Shown here: piece by piece, positions 11,582-23,168 of the stretch
Layout of the letters: every line of letters begins with the position of its first letter
Numbering within the stretch: position 1 is the stretch's first letter
NCBI GenBank assembly: GCA_003569145.1
Contig: BGOH01000008.1
Location: 1 to 64,000 of the forward strand
Reading direction: 5' to 3'
From: Clavibacter sp.
GTDB taxonomy: Bacteria; Actinomycetota; Actinomycetes; Nanopelagicales; Nanopelagicaceae
Length of the DNA stretch: 64,000 nt
Program-made: the position numbers and the translations under genes
Notes under the pieces: model-generated
Database searches by the model: none
Told to the model about the DNA's origin: nothing
The model's input: only the letters and a program-made list of their open reading frames with translations

Positions 11582-13228
11582 TTACTTTCCGTCCCAAGCG
11601 GCCATTTCAGCCTTAAATGGATCAAGACCCATTGGTCCAAGATTTAATACATAAGAGTGGAACTTCTTTAGATTAAAGGTAGCTCCAAGCCTCTTCTTTG
11701 CATCTTCCCTTGCTTCCATCATGAAGCGCTCTCCAACTTTGTAGGAAATTGCCTGTCCTGGCCAACCGAGATAGCGATCCACTTCACTTCGTGCAGAGAT
11801 TTCATCAAGCAAAGCTCTCTCATGGAGAAGTTTAAATGCAGACTCAGCGTTCCAAATCTCACCATTAAAGTCTTTATAACCACAATGCATTCCAATATCA
11901 ACAACGATGCGTGCCGCTCTTAGCCCTTGCGCAGAGAGATATCCCATCTCATAACCTGGATCTTCAAATGCACCAAGTTCATCCATCAAGCGCTCTGCAT
12001 AAAGCGCCCAACCTTCGCCATATCCTGAGACCCAGACTCTGTTGCGTTGGAAACGATTGAGACGATCGGTGTTTATCTTTGTTGTTGCAACTTGCAAGTG
12101 ATGTCCAGGAACTGCTTCGTGATACCAAGTTGAAACGATATGCCACCATCCAAAAGTCTTTCTTCCCATCGTTGGATACCAAGTTGTTCCAGGTCTTGAT
12201 AAATCCTCACTAGGTCCCATGTAATAAGCAGCAGAGGCGCCTCCCGGCGGAGCAAGGCGTGCTTCGCAGTTTCGAATTCTTGGATCGATATCAAATTCTT
12301 TTCCATCAAGTCTCTCAACAGCAGCAGCTATGAACTCCTTAAGTTTTTTAAGCAATTCTTCTTCGCCGACAACGGTGTATCTCGGATCTGCTTCAAGGCG
12401 ATCTGCAACTTCCCTAAGAGTTTTTGCATCTGGATATAGCTTCTTTGCTGCGCCCCACATCCGCTCATTAATCATCTCTAGTTGTTTGATTCCCCACTCA
12501 TAGGTATCACGCAGGTCAAGATTTGCTCCCGTGAAATGGCGAGCCCACATCTTGTATCTCTCCTCGCCTACGCCATCAACTGCTGGACATTTAGGCGCAT
12601 ACGAATCTTTCATCCAGGATGAAAGTGATGCGCAAGCCACCTCAGCGCTCTTTGCTGCAGCCAATAAAGCTTGATTATCACCTGCAGGATTGAATTTCTT
12701 TGCAACGGCAGTAAATGCACCCTTTGAAAAAGTCTCTAATTGACCAGCGGTTGCAAGAACTTGTCTGCGGGAATTGAATTTTCCTTTATCTGCAACATAT
12801 TCCAATGATGATTTCCATCCCGCAAAAGCTGACTCAATTCCATTAAGGCGCTTTGTGACATTTGAAACCGTCTCTGCTTGATCTGGCTTCATCATCTCAA
12901 AGACCTGTCGAATGCTTGTTACCGGAGATGAGATGAGATTAAAGAGAATTCGCGCCTCAAAGGTGTCATTGAGGTTTAACTCGGAGGTTAGGCGCTCTAC
13001 TGCCACATCTTTGGCGATTCGATCAAATTCATTAATCGGAGTTTCATTCTTTATTGCAGCAAGAGTCTTTCGAGTTAGCTCCGCCCGCTGTTCATTGCCT
13101 GCCATGGATAGGTCATCTAGTTGATCATCAAAACCAGGAACCCCAAGCATGGTTGCCCCAATTGGCGATAGCTTGATTCCCTCCTCTAGAAAGTTATCGA
13201 GAATCTTTGTGATCGCACTGGTTGTCAT
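11582..13228 (-). CDS. DUF885 family putative metallopeptidase
   Basis: 548 aa, STWYHEAVPGHHLQ (HExxxGHH-type), GYGEGWALYAERLMDELG, VDRYLGWPGQAISYKVG. Confidence 0.88.
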   Translation of the reverse strand: MTTSAITKILDNFLEEGIKLSPIGATMLGVPGFDDQLDDLSMAGNEQRAELTRKTLAAIKNETPINEFDRIAKDVAVERLTSELNLNDTFEARILFNLISSPVTSIRQVFEMMKPDQAETVSNVTKRLNGIESAFAGWKSSLEYVADKGKFNSRRQVLATAGQLETFSKGAFTAVAKKFNPAGDNQALLAAAKSAEVACASLSSWMKDSYAPKCPAVDGVGEERYKMWARHFTGANLDLRDTYEWGIKQLEMINERMWGAAKKLYPDAKTLREVADRLEADPRYTVVGEEELLKKLKEFIAAAVERLDGKEFDIDPRIRNCEARLAPPGGASAAYYMGPSEDLSRPGTTWYPTMGRKTFGWWHIVSTWYHEAVPGHHLQVATTKINTDRLNRFQRNRVWVSGYGEGWALYAERLMDELGAFEDPGYEMGYLSAQGLRAARIVVDIGMHCGYKDFNGEIWNAESAFKLLHERALLDEISARSEVDRYLGWPGQAISYKVGERFMMEAREDAKKRLGATFNLKKFHSYVLNLGPMGLDPFKAEMAAWDGK

Positions 13229-15780
<2,552 letters not shown>

Positions 15781-15856
15781 GCGCTCTGCCTTCCTAAAAT
15801 GAGGAAAAGTTAGAAGATAAGTCTAAGGCAGCACTTCCTTGCTATTAGCACTCTTG

Positions 15857-16201
15857 CTAATTCTTTGCGCCACGCAGCTTTCGAAGGCTAGTTCGATCAA
15901 TATCTTTGCTTCGCTCGTGGCGCTTTCGTAGTTGAAGTTCAACAGCTTCGGCCGCCTCATCAAATGCTGCTAAATCATTAAAGCCTGAACCCTCCGCTCG
16001 AAGAAGTGGTCCACTTCCACGAGAGGTGAGAATTACTCGATGAGAGCTCTTTCCAAACCTTGGGTTTGCCTCATGTTTTACATCGACATCAATTCTCTCA
16101 ATTGGAATACTAAATCTAGTTAACCTCTCTAAGCGCTCAACTGCAATCTTTTCAAAATCTATTGCTAATGAATCTCCATGGTTATGAATTATGATTTTCA
16201 T
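15857..16201 (-). CDS. Short HPF/RaiA-type ribosome-associated protein
   Basis: 114 aa; MKIIIHNHGDSLAIDFEKIAVERLERLTRFSIPIERIDVDVKHEANPRFGKSSHRVILTSRG.., EAVELQLRKRHER. Confidence 0.65.
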   Translation of the reverse strand: MKIIIHNHGDSLAIDFEKIAVERLERLTRFSIPIERIDVDVKHEANPRFGKSSHRVILTSRGSGPLLRAEGSGFNDLAAFDEAAEAVELQLRKRHERSKDIDRTSLRKLRGAKN

Positions 16202-16321
16202 CGCTCTCCTAACGATCCCTAGAGCATTATCAAGCTTGTAACTATGCCAACGTACTCCTATCTCTGCAGCGCAGGCAAGAGTAATAAGCGATAATTAACT
16301 GAGAATTAAGCCTGAATTTTT

Positions 16322-16702
16322 TTACAGCAGCAGGAGAGTAATTGCTCCAGTTAGCCCTAGCGCTAGCGCTGTTGCTTGAGCAAGGATTGAAAGTGCGGTT
16401 TTGCGATCTGCTGCTTTATCTTCTGGATTTGCGACCTTTGAAATCTGACCGAGTTTTCCCAAGTTGAAAGTTCCAGCAAGGCCATAGGCAAGACAGAATT
16501 TTCTCCTAGATTGAATGAAACCGACTGCAAAGACCATAAGTGGGGCAAAGAGAGTTAATCCTGAGGCTTGAGGAGCAGAGCTGGCAATTAAGCCGGTTGC
16601 CAGAATTAATGAAGCAACAAGACCAACAAGTGCAACTATTTGGCGGCTACGAACTTCGGCTTTGCCTAGATTACAAGTTCCAGGAATATAAGTATCGCTC
16701 AC
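16322..16702 (-). CDS. Small multi-span membrane protein of unknown function (GTG start at VSDTYIPG preferred over ORF-track start)
   Basis: VSDTYIPGTCNLGKAEVRSRQIVALVGLVASLILATGL..; internal similarity GTCNLGKAE / GTFNLGKLG. Confidence 0.6.
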   Translation of the reverse strand: MSDTYIPGTCNLGKAEVRSRQIVALVGLVASLILATGLIASSAPQASGLTLFAPLMVFAVGFIQSRRKFCLAYGLAGTFNLGKLGQISKVANPEDKAADRKTALSILAQATALALGLTGAITLLLL

Positions 16703-16851
16703 TAGAAAGCTTCTTCTAAATCCTCGTCTTCGGACCAAACTGCTTCAACATCTTCCTGCTTTTCAACCCAAGATAAGAACGAGAGAGCGCCTTTTATAGC
16801 AACAGCAATTAAAGCAACGAGCGCTGTAATTCTTCTGATTGCTTTAAACAT
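16702..16851 (-). CDS. 49-aa small protein with N-terminal hydrophobic helix; not in ORF track
   Basis: Manual reading: MFKAIRRITALVALIAVAIKGALSFLSWVEKQEDVEAVWSEDEDLEEAF*; its TAG overlaps the GTG of the next gene (TAGTG). Confidence 0.55.
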   Translation of the reverse strand: MFKAIRRITALVALIAVAIKGALSFLSWVEKQEDVEAVWSEDEDLEEAF

Positions 16852-16860
16852 AGCCTAATT

Positions 16861-18401
16861 CTATGGCAGCCTTGCTAAAGTTTCCAACGCAGCCATAGCA
16901 GCGTTATGTCCAGCAATTCCACTAACCCCGCCGCCGCGAAGCGCGCCGGCGCCGGCTATGAAAATTCGCTCTGAATTAGTTTCAACTCCCCACTTTCTAC
17001 TATCCCCATCCTGCTTCCAAGGAAATTCGAGATCGCTATGAAAGATATTGCCCCTGGGCAGTCCTAGATCTTTTTCTAACTCTTGTGGGGTCTTAACCTC
17101 AATACAGAGATTGCCGTCACTATCTTTAGCTAGATAATTCTCAATCGGCCTTTCTAGGTACTGGCTAAAACCATCCAAAATTCTCTTACTCACTTCAGCC
17201 TTAATCCGGTCATGATCGTTATCAAAGAGTGAGGCCGGCAGATGCAGGGCAAAAAGGGTCAAGCTCTGATATCCAGCAGCTATCAAATCTGGAGTAAGAA
17301 TTGTTGGATCAGTGAGGGTATGGCAGTAAAGCTCAGAGGGAATGACATCTGGAATTTGACCAAGGCTTGCCTGAGCAAAAGCCTGCTCTAATTCAAAGTA
17401 GCTCTCGTTAACATGAAATGTTCCAGCGAAGGCTACTTTTGGATCAACGCCACTTTTTAGCTTAGGAAGCTCTTTCAAGACCATATTTATCTTCACCTGC
17501 GAACCATCGCGAAGTGGTGGCGCCTTAAAGTCAGCAACTTTTTCTAAAACCTTAGGGGCGCAATTTGCTAGCGCAACTCTTGCTTCATAGCTCTGCCCAT
17601 CTACAGTCTTAATCAATAGATGCTTATCACCTTGAGTAATTGAAGTAACCTCTTGGCTGGTAGCTATTTCAACGCCTAATTGCTTGGCTCTAATTAGCAG
17701 TTGATCAACTAGAACGCCCATGCCACCTTTGGGACTCGCCACTGCCCACTTGAGTTTCCAATAACATGATAGATAAAGCACTTATTAGCCAGGTGATCAT
17801 CAGCGCTAGTAAAGGTGCCGATAAGTCCATCGGTAAGGACTACTCCTTTTACTAGATCATCAAAGAAATTATCATTTAAGCTCTGAGCTAAGGTGTTTTC
17901 AACGAGCTCTACCCAGGTAAGTGGATCTACCAGCTCCTTTATCTCTGTCTCCGTTGGCACTGGCTTTAACATAGTTGGGGCAACAACTTCAGCAAACTCT
18001 TTAATAGATTGATAGAAGCTCTCCCAAGCGATTGCTTCATCATCACCTTCTGTTAGTTCAGAGAGTGAATCTCTACTTTCTTGATCGAACTCTGAATTAA
18101 TCAATAGCCCCTTATCACTCTCACCATCAAAGTAGGGGGTATAGGAAGATACTTTTCGGCCAATAGTTTCAAAGTCAAGTGATAAATCTTTAACTATTTG
18201 ATCTGGTAGAAGTGAGACTAAATACGAATATCTAGAGAGTTTGGCATCAACTCCTTTAAAAGCTTTCACACTAGTTGTTGCTCCCCCAAGTGAGGCGCTT
18301 TTCTCCAGAACTAAAACGCTCTTTCCAGCTTTCGCTAGGTAGCAAGCTGCAACTAAGCCGTTATGACCACTGCCAATGACTATTGCGTCATAGCGCTTCA
18401 T
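16861..18401 (-). CDS. FAD-dependent oxidoreductase, phytoene-desaturase/PYROXD2-like, frameshift ~17740
   Basis: MKRYDAIVIGSGHNGLVAACYLAKAGKSVLVLEKSASLGG; QWRVPK|GGMGVLVDQL joined by one A; ends FIAGAGALRGGGVSGIAGHNAA. Confidence 0.82.
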
Positions 18402-19546
18402 AGAGATTTGAGGATGCGATCAAATGCTTCAGTAATAATCTCAGGGCTGGTTCCAAAATTAAAGCGAATATATTGCTTATGGTTTGGCCCATACATATAA
18501 CCACCTTTGAAAGCTACTTTTCCTCTCTCTAATAGGTGCTTTGCTGGGTCATCTCCTAAATTTAGAGCCGAGAGATCAAGCCAGGCCAAATAGCTAAAGT
18601 CGGGCTCTCGATAGGTAATCGAGGGAATCTTGCTATCAATTAGATTCCGGATTAGAACTTTATTCTCCTCAAGTGTTGCAATGACACCATCTAGCCAATC
18701 AATGGATTGACTAAAGCCAGCAGTTGCTGCAACTGCTCCAAATATTGAGGCTCGATAGCCAACCGATTCAGGCATAGCGTTAATTCGCTGCTTTAGCTCA
18801 TCTGATCCTGTAATGATTAGAGCGCATTTGAGTCCAGCTAGATTAAAGGCTTTTCCAGAGCCAGAGATAGTCACACATACTTCGCGGGCATCATCACTAA
18901 TGGCCATAAAGGGTTGAAAATTGCGTCCTTTATAGACAAGTGGTGCATGGATTTCATCGCTAATAATTACAACGCCATATTTTTTAGCCAATGAAGCAAG
19001 CGTTACTAGCACTTCTTTTTCAAAGATAACTCCTACTGGATTGTGCGGATGGCAGAGCAGATGAACTTTTACTCCAGCTTTATATTCTCGTTCAATACCA
19101 TCTAAATCAAGCCAGTAATTCTCTCCCTCTTGCTTTAGTGGAACATCAACTAAGGTTGCGCTAACTTCTTTGGGCCAGGTCCAGAAATTTTCATAAACTG
19201 GAGAATTAACCATCAGTTTCTCGCCGGGCTTTAATAGAGTTCGAATTACTTCAACTGCTGCAACTCCAGCATCAGTTGCGGTGCGAATATGTGCAGGATC
19301 AACTTTCCATCCCCAACGTGTATCTGCAAACTTAGAAAATGCTTCAAATAGCTCTGGCATTGGACCTAAGTAACCAGTATCAGAGCGATTAACCATGTCA
19401 TGAAGAGCTTGCTTAATTGGTTCTGCTATCGGGAAATCCATTTCAGCAACTGGCAGGGGCAGAACATCGCTAGGAAAAAATCGCCACTTAGCGCTCTTGC
19501 GGCCTCTTAGCTCATTTAGCCCAGGGGCTCTAACAACTTCGGCCAT
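18398..19546 (-). CDS. MalY/PatB-type PLP enzyme (cystathionine beta-lyase/aminotransferase)
   Basis: KWRFFPSDVLPLPVAEMDFPIAEPI, HLLCHPHNPVGVIFEKEVL, ISDEIHAPLVYKGRNFQPF, SGSGKAFNLAGLKCALI. Confidence 0.85.
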   Translation of the reverse strand: MAEVVRAPGLNELRGRKSAKWRFFPSDVLPLPVAEMDFPIAEPIKQALHDMVNRSDTGYLGPMPELFEAFSKFADTRWGWKVDPAHIRTATDAGVAAVEVIRTLLKPGEKLMVNSPVYENFWTWPKEVSATLVDVPLKQEGENYWLDLDGIEREYKAGVKVHLLCHPHNPVGVIFEKEVLVTLASLAKKYGVVIISDEIHAPLVYKGRNFQPFMAISDDAREVCVTISGSGKAFNLAGLKCALIITGSDELKQRINAMPESVGYRASIFGAVAATAGFSQSIDWLDGVIATLEENKVLIRNLIDSKIPSITYREPDFSYLAWLDLSALNLGDDPAKHLLERGKVAFKGGYMYGPNHKQYIRFNFGTSPEIITEAFDRILKSL

Positions 19547-19587
19547 GGGTAGCAGTATGCCACTGCAATCAAATTAAATAAAAGGTG

Positions 19588-20514
19588 CTATCCCTTAACA
19601 GATCCAGCGAGCAATCCGCGCACAAAATATCTCTGTAGCGCAAAGAAAACAGCTACCGGCACCAATATCGAAACGAAAGCGCCTGCTGTTAATAACTCCC
19701 AATCTCCCCCTCTAGTTCCAGTCATCTCGGCAAGTCTGACCATAAGAGGCGCAATCTCACGTTTGCCACCACCAAATGTAAGAGCAACAAGCAAATCATT
19801 CCAGACCCATAGGAATTGGAAAATTGCAAAGGAGGCAATCGCTGGAATGCTAAGTGGCAGCACTATTTGCCTAAATAGTTTGAAGTAATCTGCGCCATCA
19901 ACCCTTGCTGCCTCCATTAACTCTCTCGGCAATTGCGCAATAAAGTTATGCAGCAGAAATATCGCAAGCGGAAGTCCAAACATAGTGTGAGCTAGCCATA
20001 TTGGAATAAAGGTTCCCGTAATGCCAAAACTTGGAATTACAGTAACGCTTCCAATATGAAGTCCTCCTGAGAAGAGCTGTAGCAGAGGAATTAGAGACAT
20101 CTGAAGTGGAATTACTTGGAGAGCAAAGATTCCAAAGAAAATAAAGTTTCTTCCCTTAAAGTCAAACCAAGCGATTGCATAAGCTGCAAAGATCGCAATT
20201 GTTATTGGAATAATTGTTGACGGGATAACAATGGCAAAGGTATTAACAAAGTATTGACTCAAAGGAGGAGTTGCGCCGCGACCTTCAAATAAGACTCTGC
20301 TGTAATTCTCAAGAGTAAATTCTGGCTTGGTAAGTACAGTCCACCACCCAGATGAGTTGATTCCTGTCTGAGGTCTTAAGGAGGTAACAAATAGACCAAA
20401 GGTAGGAATCGTCCAAAGCACTGCTACCAAAATTGCTACAAAGCTTGCCCAAGGCGAACTTAAATGACTCTTAACTGCTTCTACTTTGCCTTGCTTTATC
20501 GCCTTTGCCATCAC
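19588..20514 (-). CDS. Carbohydrate ABC transporter permease (MalG type)
   Basis: Multi-span; EAA loop ELMEAARVDGADYFKLFRQIVLPLSIPAIASF. Confidence 0.88.
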   Translation of the reverse strand: MMAKAIKQGKVEAVKSHLSSPWASFVAILVAVLWTIPTFGLFVTSLRPQTGINSSGWWTVLTKPEFTLENYSRVLFEGRGATPPLSQYFVNTFAIVIPSTIIPITIAIFAAYAIAWFDFKGRNFIFFGIFALQVIPLQMSLIPLLQLFSGGLHIGSVTVIPSFGITGTFIPIWLAHTMFGLPLAIFLLHNFIAQLPRELMEAARVDGADYFKLFRQIVLPLSIPAIASFAIFQFLWVWNDLLVALTFGGGKREIAPLMVRLAEMTGTRGGDWELLTAGAFVSILVPVAVFFALQRYFVRGLLAGSVKG

Positions 20515-21515
20515 CGCTCCGATCTCTCACGTCGCAGATGCATCACGTTATAGGCAATTAGTGGAATAACTCCAAGGAATAAAATGATTGCCAGAGCGCT
20601 TCCAGTACCATAATTAAGCGCTCTAAAAGACTGGTTATACATCTCATTAGCTATAACGCTGGTTTTAAAGTTTCCACCAGTCATGGTTCTGATGATGTCA
20701 AAGACTTTAAGTGCCCCAATAGTTATAGTGCTTAGAACCACGATAATAGTTCCTCGAATCATTGGAACTGTAACTTTCCCAAATCTCTTCCAGCCACTTG
20801 CTCCATCAAGCATCGATGCTTCCAATATCTCCTCTGGAATTGCCTTGATTGCGGCAGAGAGAATCACCATGGCAAAGCCAGTTTGAATCCATACAAATAC
20901 CACGATGAGTAAGAAGGTGTTTAAGGGAGCGGTTAAAATCCAATTCGTTGGAACAAAACCCAGCCACTCAGCTATCTGACTAAGTAGGCCAATTTCAGAA
21001 ACTCGTTCATTTGGTTGAAATTGATAGACAAATTTCCAGATAATTCCAGCTCCAACAAATGAGATTGCCATTGGCATAAAGATCAATGATTTAACTAACC
21101 CAGGCCTTTTCATTCGATCTGTAAGAACTGCAATTGTTAATCCAAGAGCAGTTGAAGCAATGGGAGCTACAACCATCCAAATACCCGTATTTCGCAAAAT
21201 CTGGAGAATTTCAGGTTGGGTAAAGGCCCAGATGAAATTTTCTAAACCAACAAAACTATCTCCTCTTGCATCCCTGAAAGATAAATAGAGCGTTCTAATG
21301 GCAGGAGCTATCAATCCAATAAAGAGGAAAATTAGCGCTGGAGCAAGAAAAAGGAAGTACTTAACATATCTCTGAACGCGCTCTGAAGTTCTCTCTGCTA
21401 AGTAAAAAGCAAGGCTGACAACAATTGAAAAGACAATTACCGTAATTACAAGCCCTGTTAACTTTGAGGCAGCCTGTTCAAGTTGAGATTGGCGTGCTGC
21501 TAACTCAAGCATCAA
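20511..21515 (-). CDS. Carbohydrate ABC transporter permease (MalF type)
   Basis: Multi-span; EAA loop EEILEASMLDGASGWKRFGKVTVPMIRGTI. Confidence 0.88.
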   Translation of the reverse strand: MMLELAARQSQLEQAASKLTGLVITVIVFSIVVSLAFYLAERTSERVQRYVKYFLFLAPALIFLFIGLIAPAIRTLYLSFRDARGDSFVGLENFIWAFTQPEILQILRNTGIWMVVAPIASTALGLTIAVLTDRMKRPGLVKSLIFMPMAISFVGAGIIWKFVYQFQPNERVSEIGLLSQIAEWLGFVPTNWILTAPLNTFLLIVVFVWIQTGFAMVILSAAIKAIPEEILEASMLDGASGWKRFGKVTVPMIRGTIIVVLSTITIGALKVFDIIRTMTGGNFKTSVIANEMYNQSFRALNYGTGSALAIILFLGVIPLIAYNVMHLRRERSER

Positions 21516-21597
21516 GCCTCAACTCCCCTTAAGTAATCATTCCTTACTGAATTTCTGAGAACTTCCATAAGCATTATTGCAAAGAGCGATACTTTGC

Positions 21598-21638
21598 GTA
21601 AGGGGTGTAGCAACTTTTCTAAGTGCTACACCCCTTAC
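21598..21638 (-). promoter_or_regulatory. Strong intercistronic stem-loop between binding protein and first permease
   Basis: Perfect 15-bp inverted repeat GTAAGGGGTGTAGCA (21598-21612) / TGCTACACCCCTTAC (21624-21638); no U-tract. Confidence 0.8.
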
Positions 21639-21688
21639 AACTACTACTTCTCAGAAGCTTTTAGGCTCCTTGAGATGCCTAAAACTTT

Positions 21689-23041
21689 TTAAGACTTAGG
21701 CCAGGACTTCTCGATTGCATCAAGAACAGCCTTATCGGACTTGTTCTCTGCAACCCAAGCAGTCATTTCTTTCCAGAATGAACCGGCACCAACAGCTGCA
21801 GGCATTGCATCTGATCCATCAAAACGGAAGATGGTTGCATTCTTGAGAATTTCAACCGCATTCTTATTTACTGGATCTGCAACGTTTGCAGTATCTAGAC
21901 CCTTGTTAGCTGAGAACCAGCCACCAAGTGCTGCCTTCTTGTTATTCCATTCAGGAGATGTTAGATAAAGCTGAACTGCTCCAACTTCACCGCGATCTGA
22001 GAATGCGCCAACGAACTCTCCGCCACCAAGGGCAGGGCGTTGATCAGCAGTCACACCTGGGAAGTAGAAGGTAGTAATTCCGCCTTCAACATCAGTATCT
22101 TCTGGAGTAACAATGGTTGCGCCGTAGTCAGCAGAGAGAATTCCGCCGATAAATGAAGCCTGACGGTGCATTGCGCAGGATCCATCAACAATTCCAGCTC
22201 CACCTTCTTGGAAGGTAGTTGTGGCAATTGCTGAAACATTTCCTACGTACTTAGCGTTCTTTAGAACCTTACCGGCTTCTTTAAGAACTGCTGCGACCTT
22301 TGGATCATTGAACTTGATGGTGTGATTAACCCAAGCATCATATGTTGCTGCGTCATTAACGCGGAGCATGATGTCTTCCATCCAGTCAGTTCCAACCCAA
22401 CCTGTTGCATCGCCAGAGCCAAAGCCAACGCACCATGGTTGAACTTTGCCTTCAGCAGCGATCTTGTCAGAGAGAGCAAGTAACTCTGGCCAAGTTGTTG
22501 GAATTGTCCATCCGTTATCAGCAAATGTCTTTGGTGAATACCAGACGAATGATTTTACGTTTGCACCAAGTGGAGCGGCATAGAAGGTTCCATCAACGGT
22601 TCCATATGCCTTCCAGTCTGGTCCATAGAATTCATCTGCATTAGCTGAAACAGCGCTAGTTGCAGGGAACATCTTTCCAGTAGCAACCATTGCCTTTAGT
22701 AGACCTGGTTGTGGGAAGACTGCAAGATCTGGAGCTGTGCCACCTTCAACACGAACTGGAAGTTGTGCTTCAAATTCAGCAGTTCCATTCCAATTGATTG
22801 TGATGCCTGTGCACTCTTCAAATTCGGCAAATGATTCTTGATAAATCTCTGCCTCTGGGCTACGGATAGAGGAATAGATTTCTACCTCTGTTCCGTCATA
22901 GCCTTGATACGCTTCGTAGGCATCACAGTTTGCGCCACCAGCAGAATCATCTGAGCTGGAGCATGCGCTTAATACAAGTGATAGCGCTGCGAATAAAGAA
23001 GTCGCCAACAGAAGTCGACGACGCCGCAATGATGCGGTCAT
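21689..23041 (-). CDS. Sugar ABC transporter substrate-binding lipoprotein
   Basis: Lipobox LSLVLSACSSSDD; extracellular solute-binding family 1 features (VEIYSSIRSPEAEIYQESFAEFEECTGI..). Confidence 0.9.
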   Translation of the reverse strand: MTASLRRRRLLLATSLFAALSLVLSACSSSDDSAGGANCDAYEAYQGYDGTEVEIYSSIRSPEAEIYQESFAEFEECTGITINWNGTAEFEAQLPVRVEGGTAPDLAVFPQPGLLKAMVATGKMFPATSAVSANADEFYGPDWKAYGTVDGTFYAAPLGANVKSFVWYSPKTFADNGWTIPTTWPELLALSDKIAAEGKVQPWCVGFGSGDATGWVGTDWMEDIMLRVNDAATYDAWVNHTIKFNDPKVAAVLKEAGKVLKNAKYVGNVSAIATTTFQEGGAGIVDGSCAMHRQASFIGGILSADYGATIVTPEDTDVEGGITTFYFPGVTADQRPALGGGEFVGAFSDRGEVGAVQLYLTSPEWNNKKAALGGWFSANKGLDTANVADPVNKNAVEILKNATIFRFDGSDAMPAAVGAGSFWKEMTAWVAENKSDKAVLDAIEKSWPKS

Positions 23042-23168
23042 ATAGTTTCCCCTTTCGAAAGGACCATAGAAGTTCCACAGATTTCTCTGAGGAAGTTAGG
23101 GCCCATCTTTCTCTGGGTCCCCATACCAAGCAATAGTTAGCCCCTGTAAACGGGCGGTAAATAACTAA

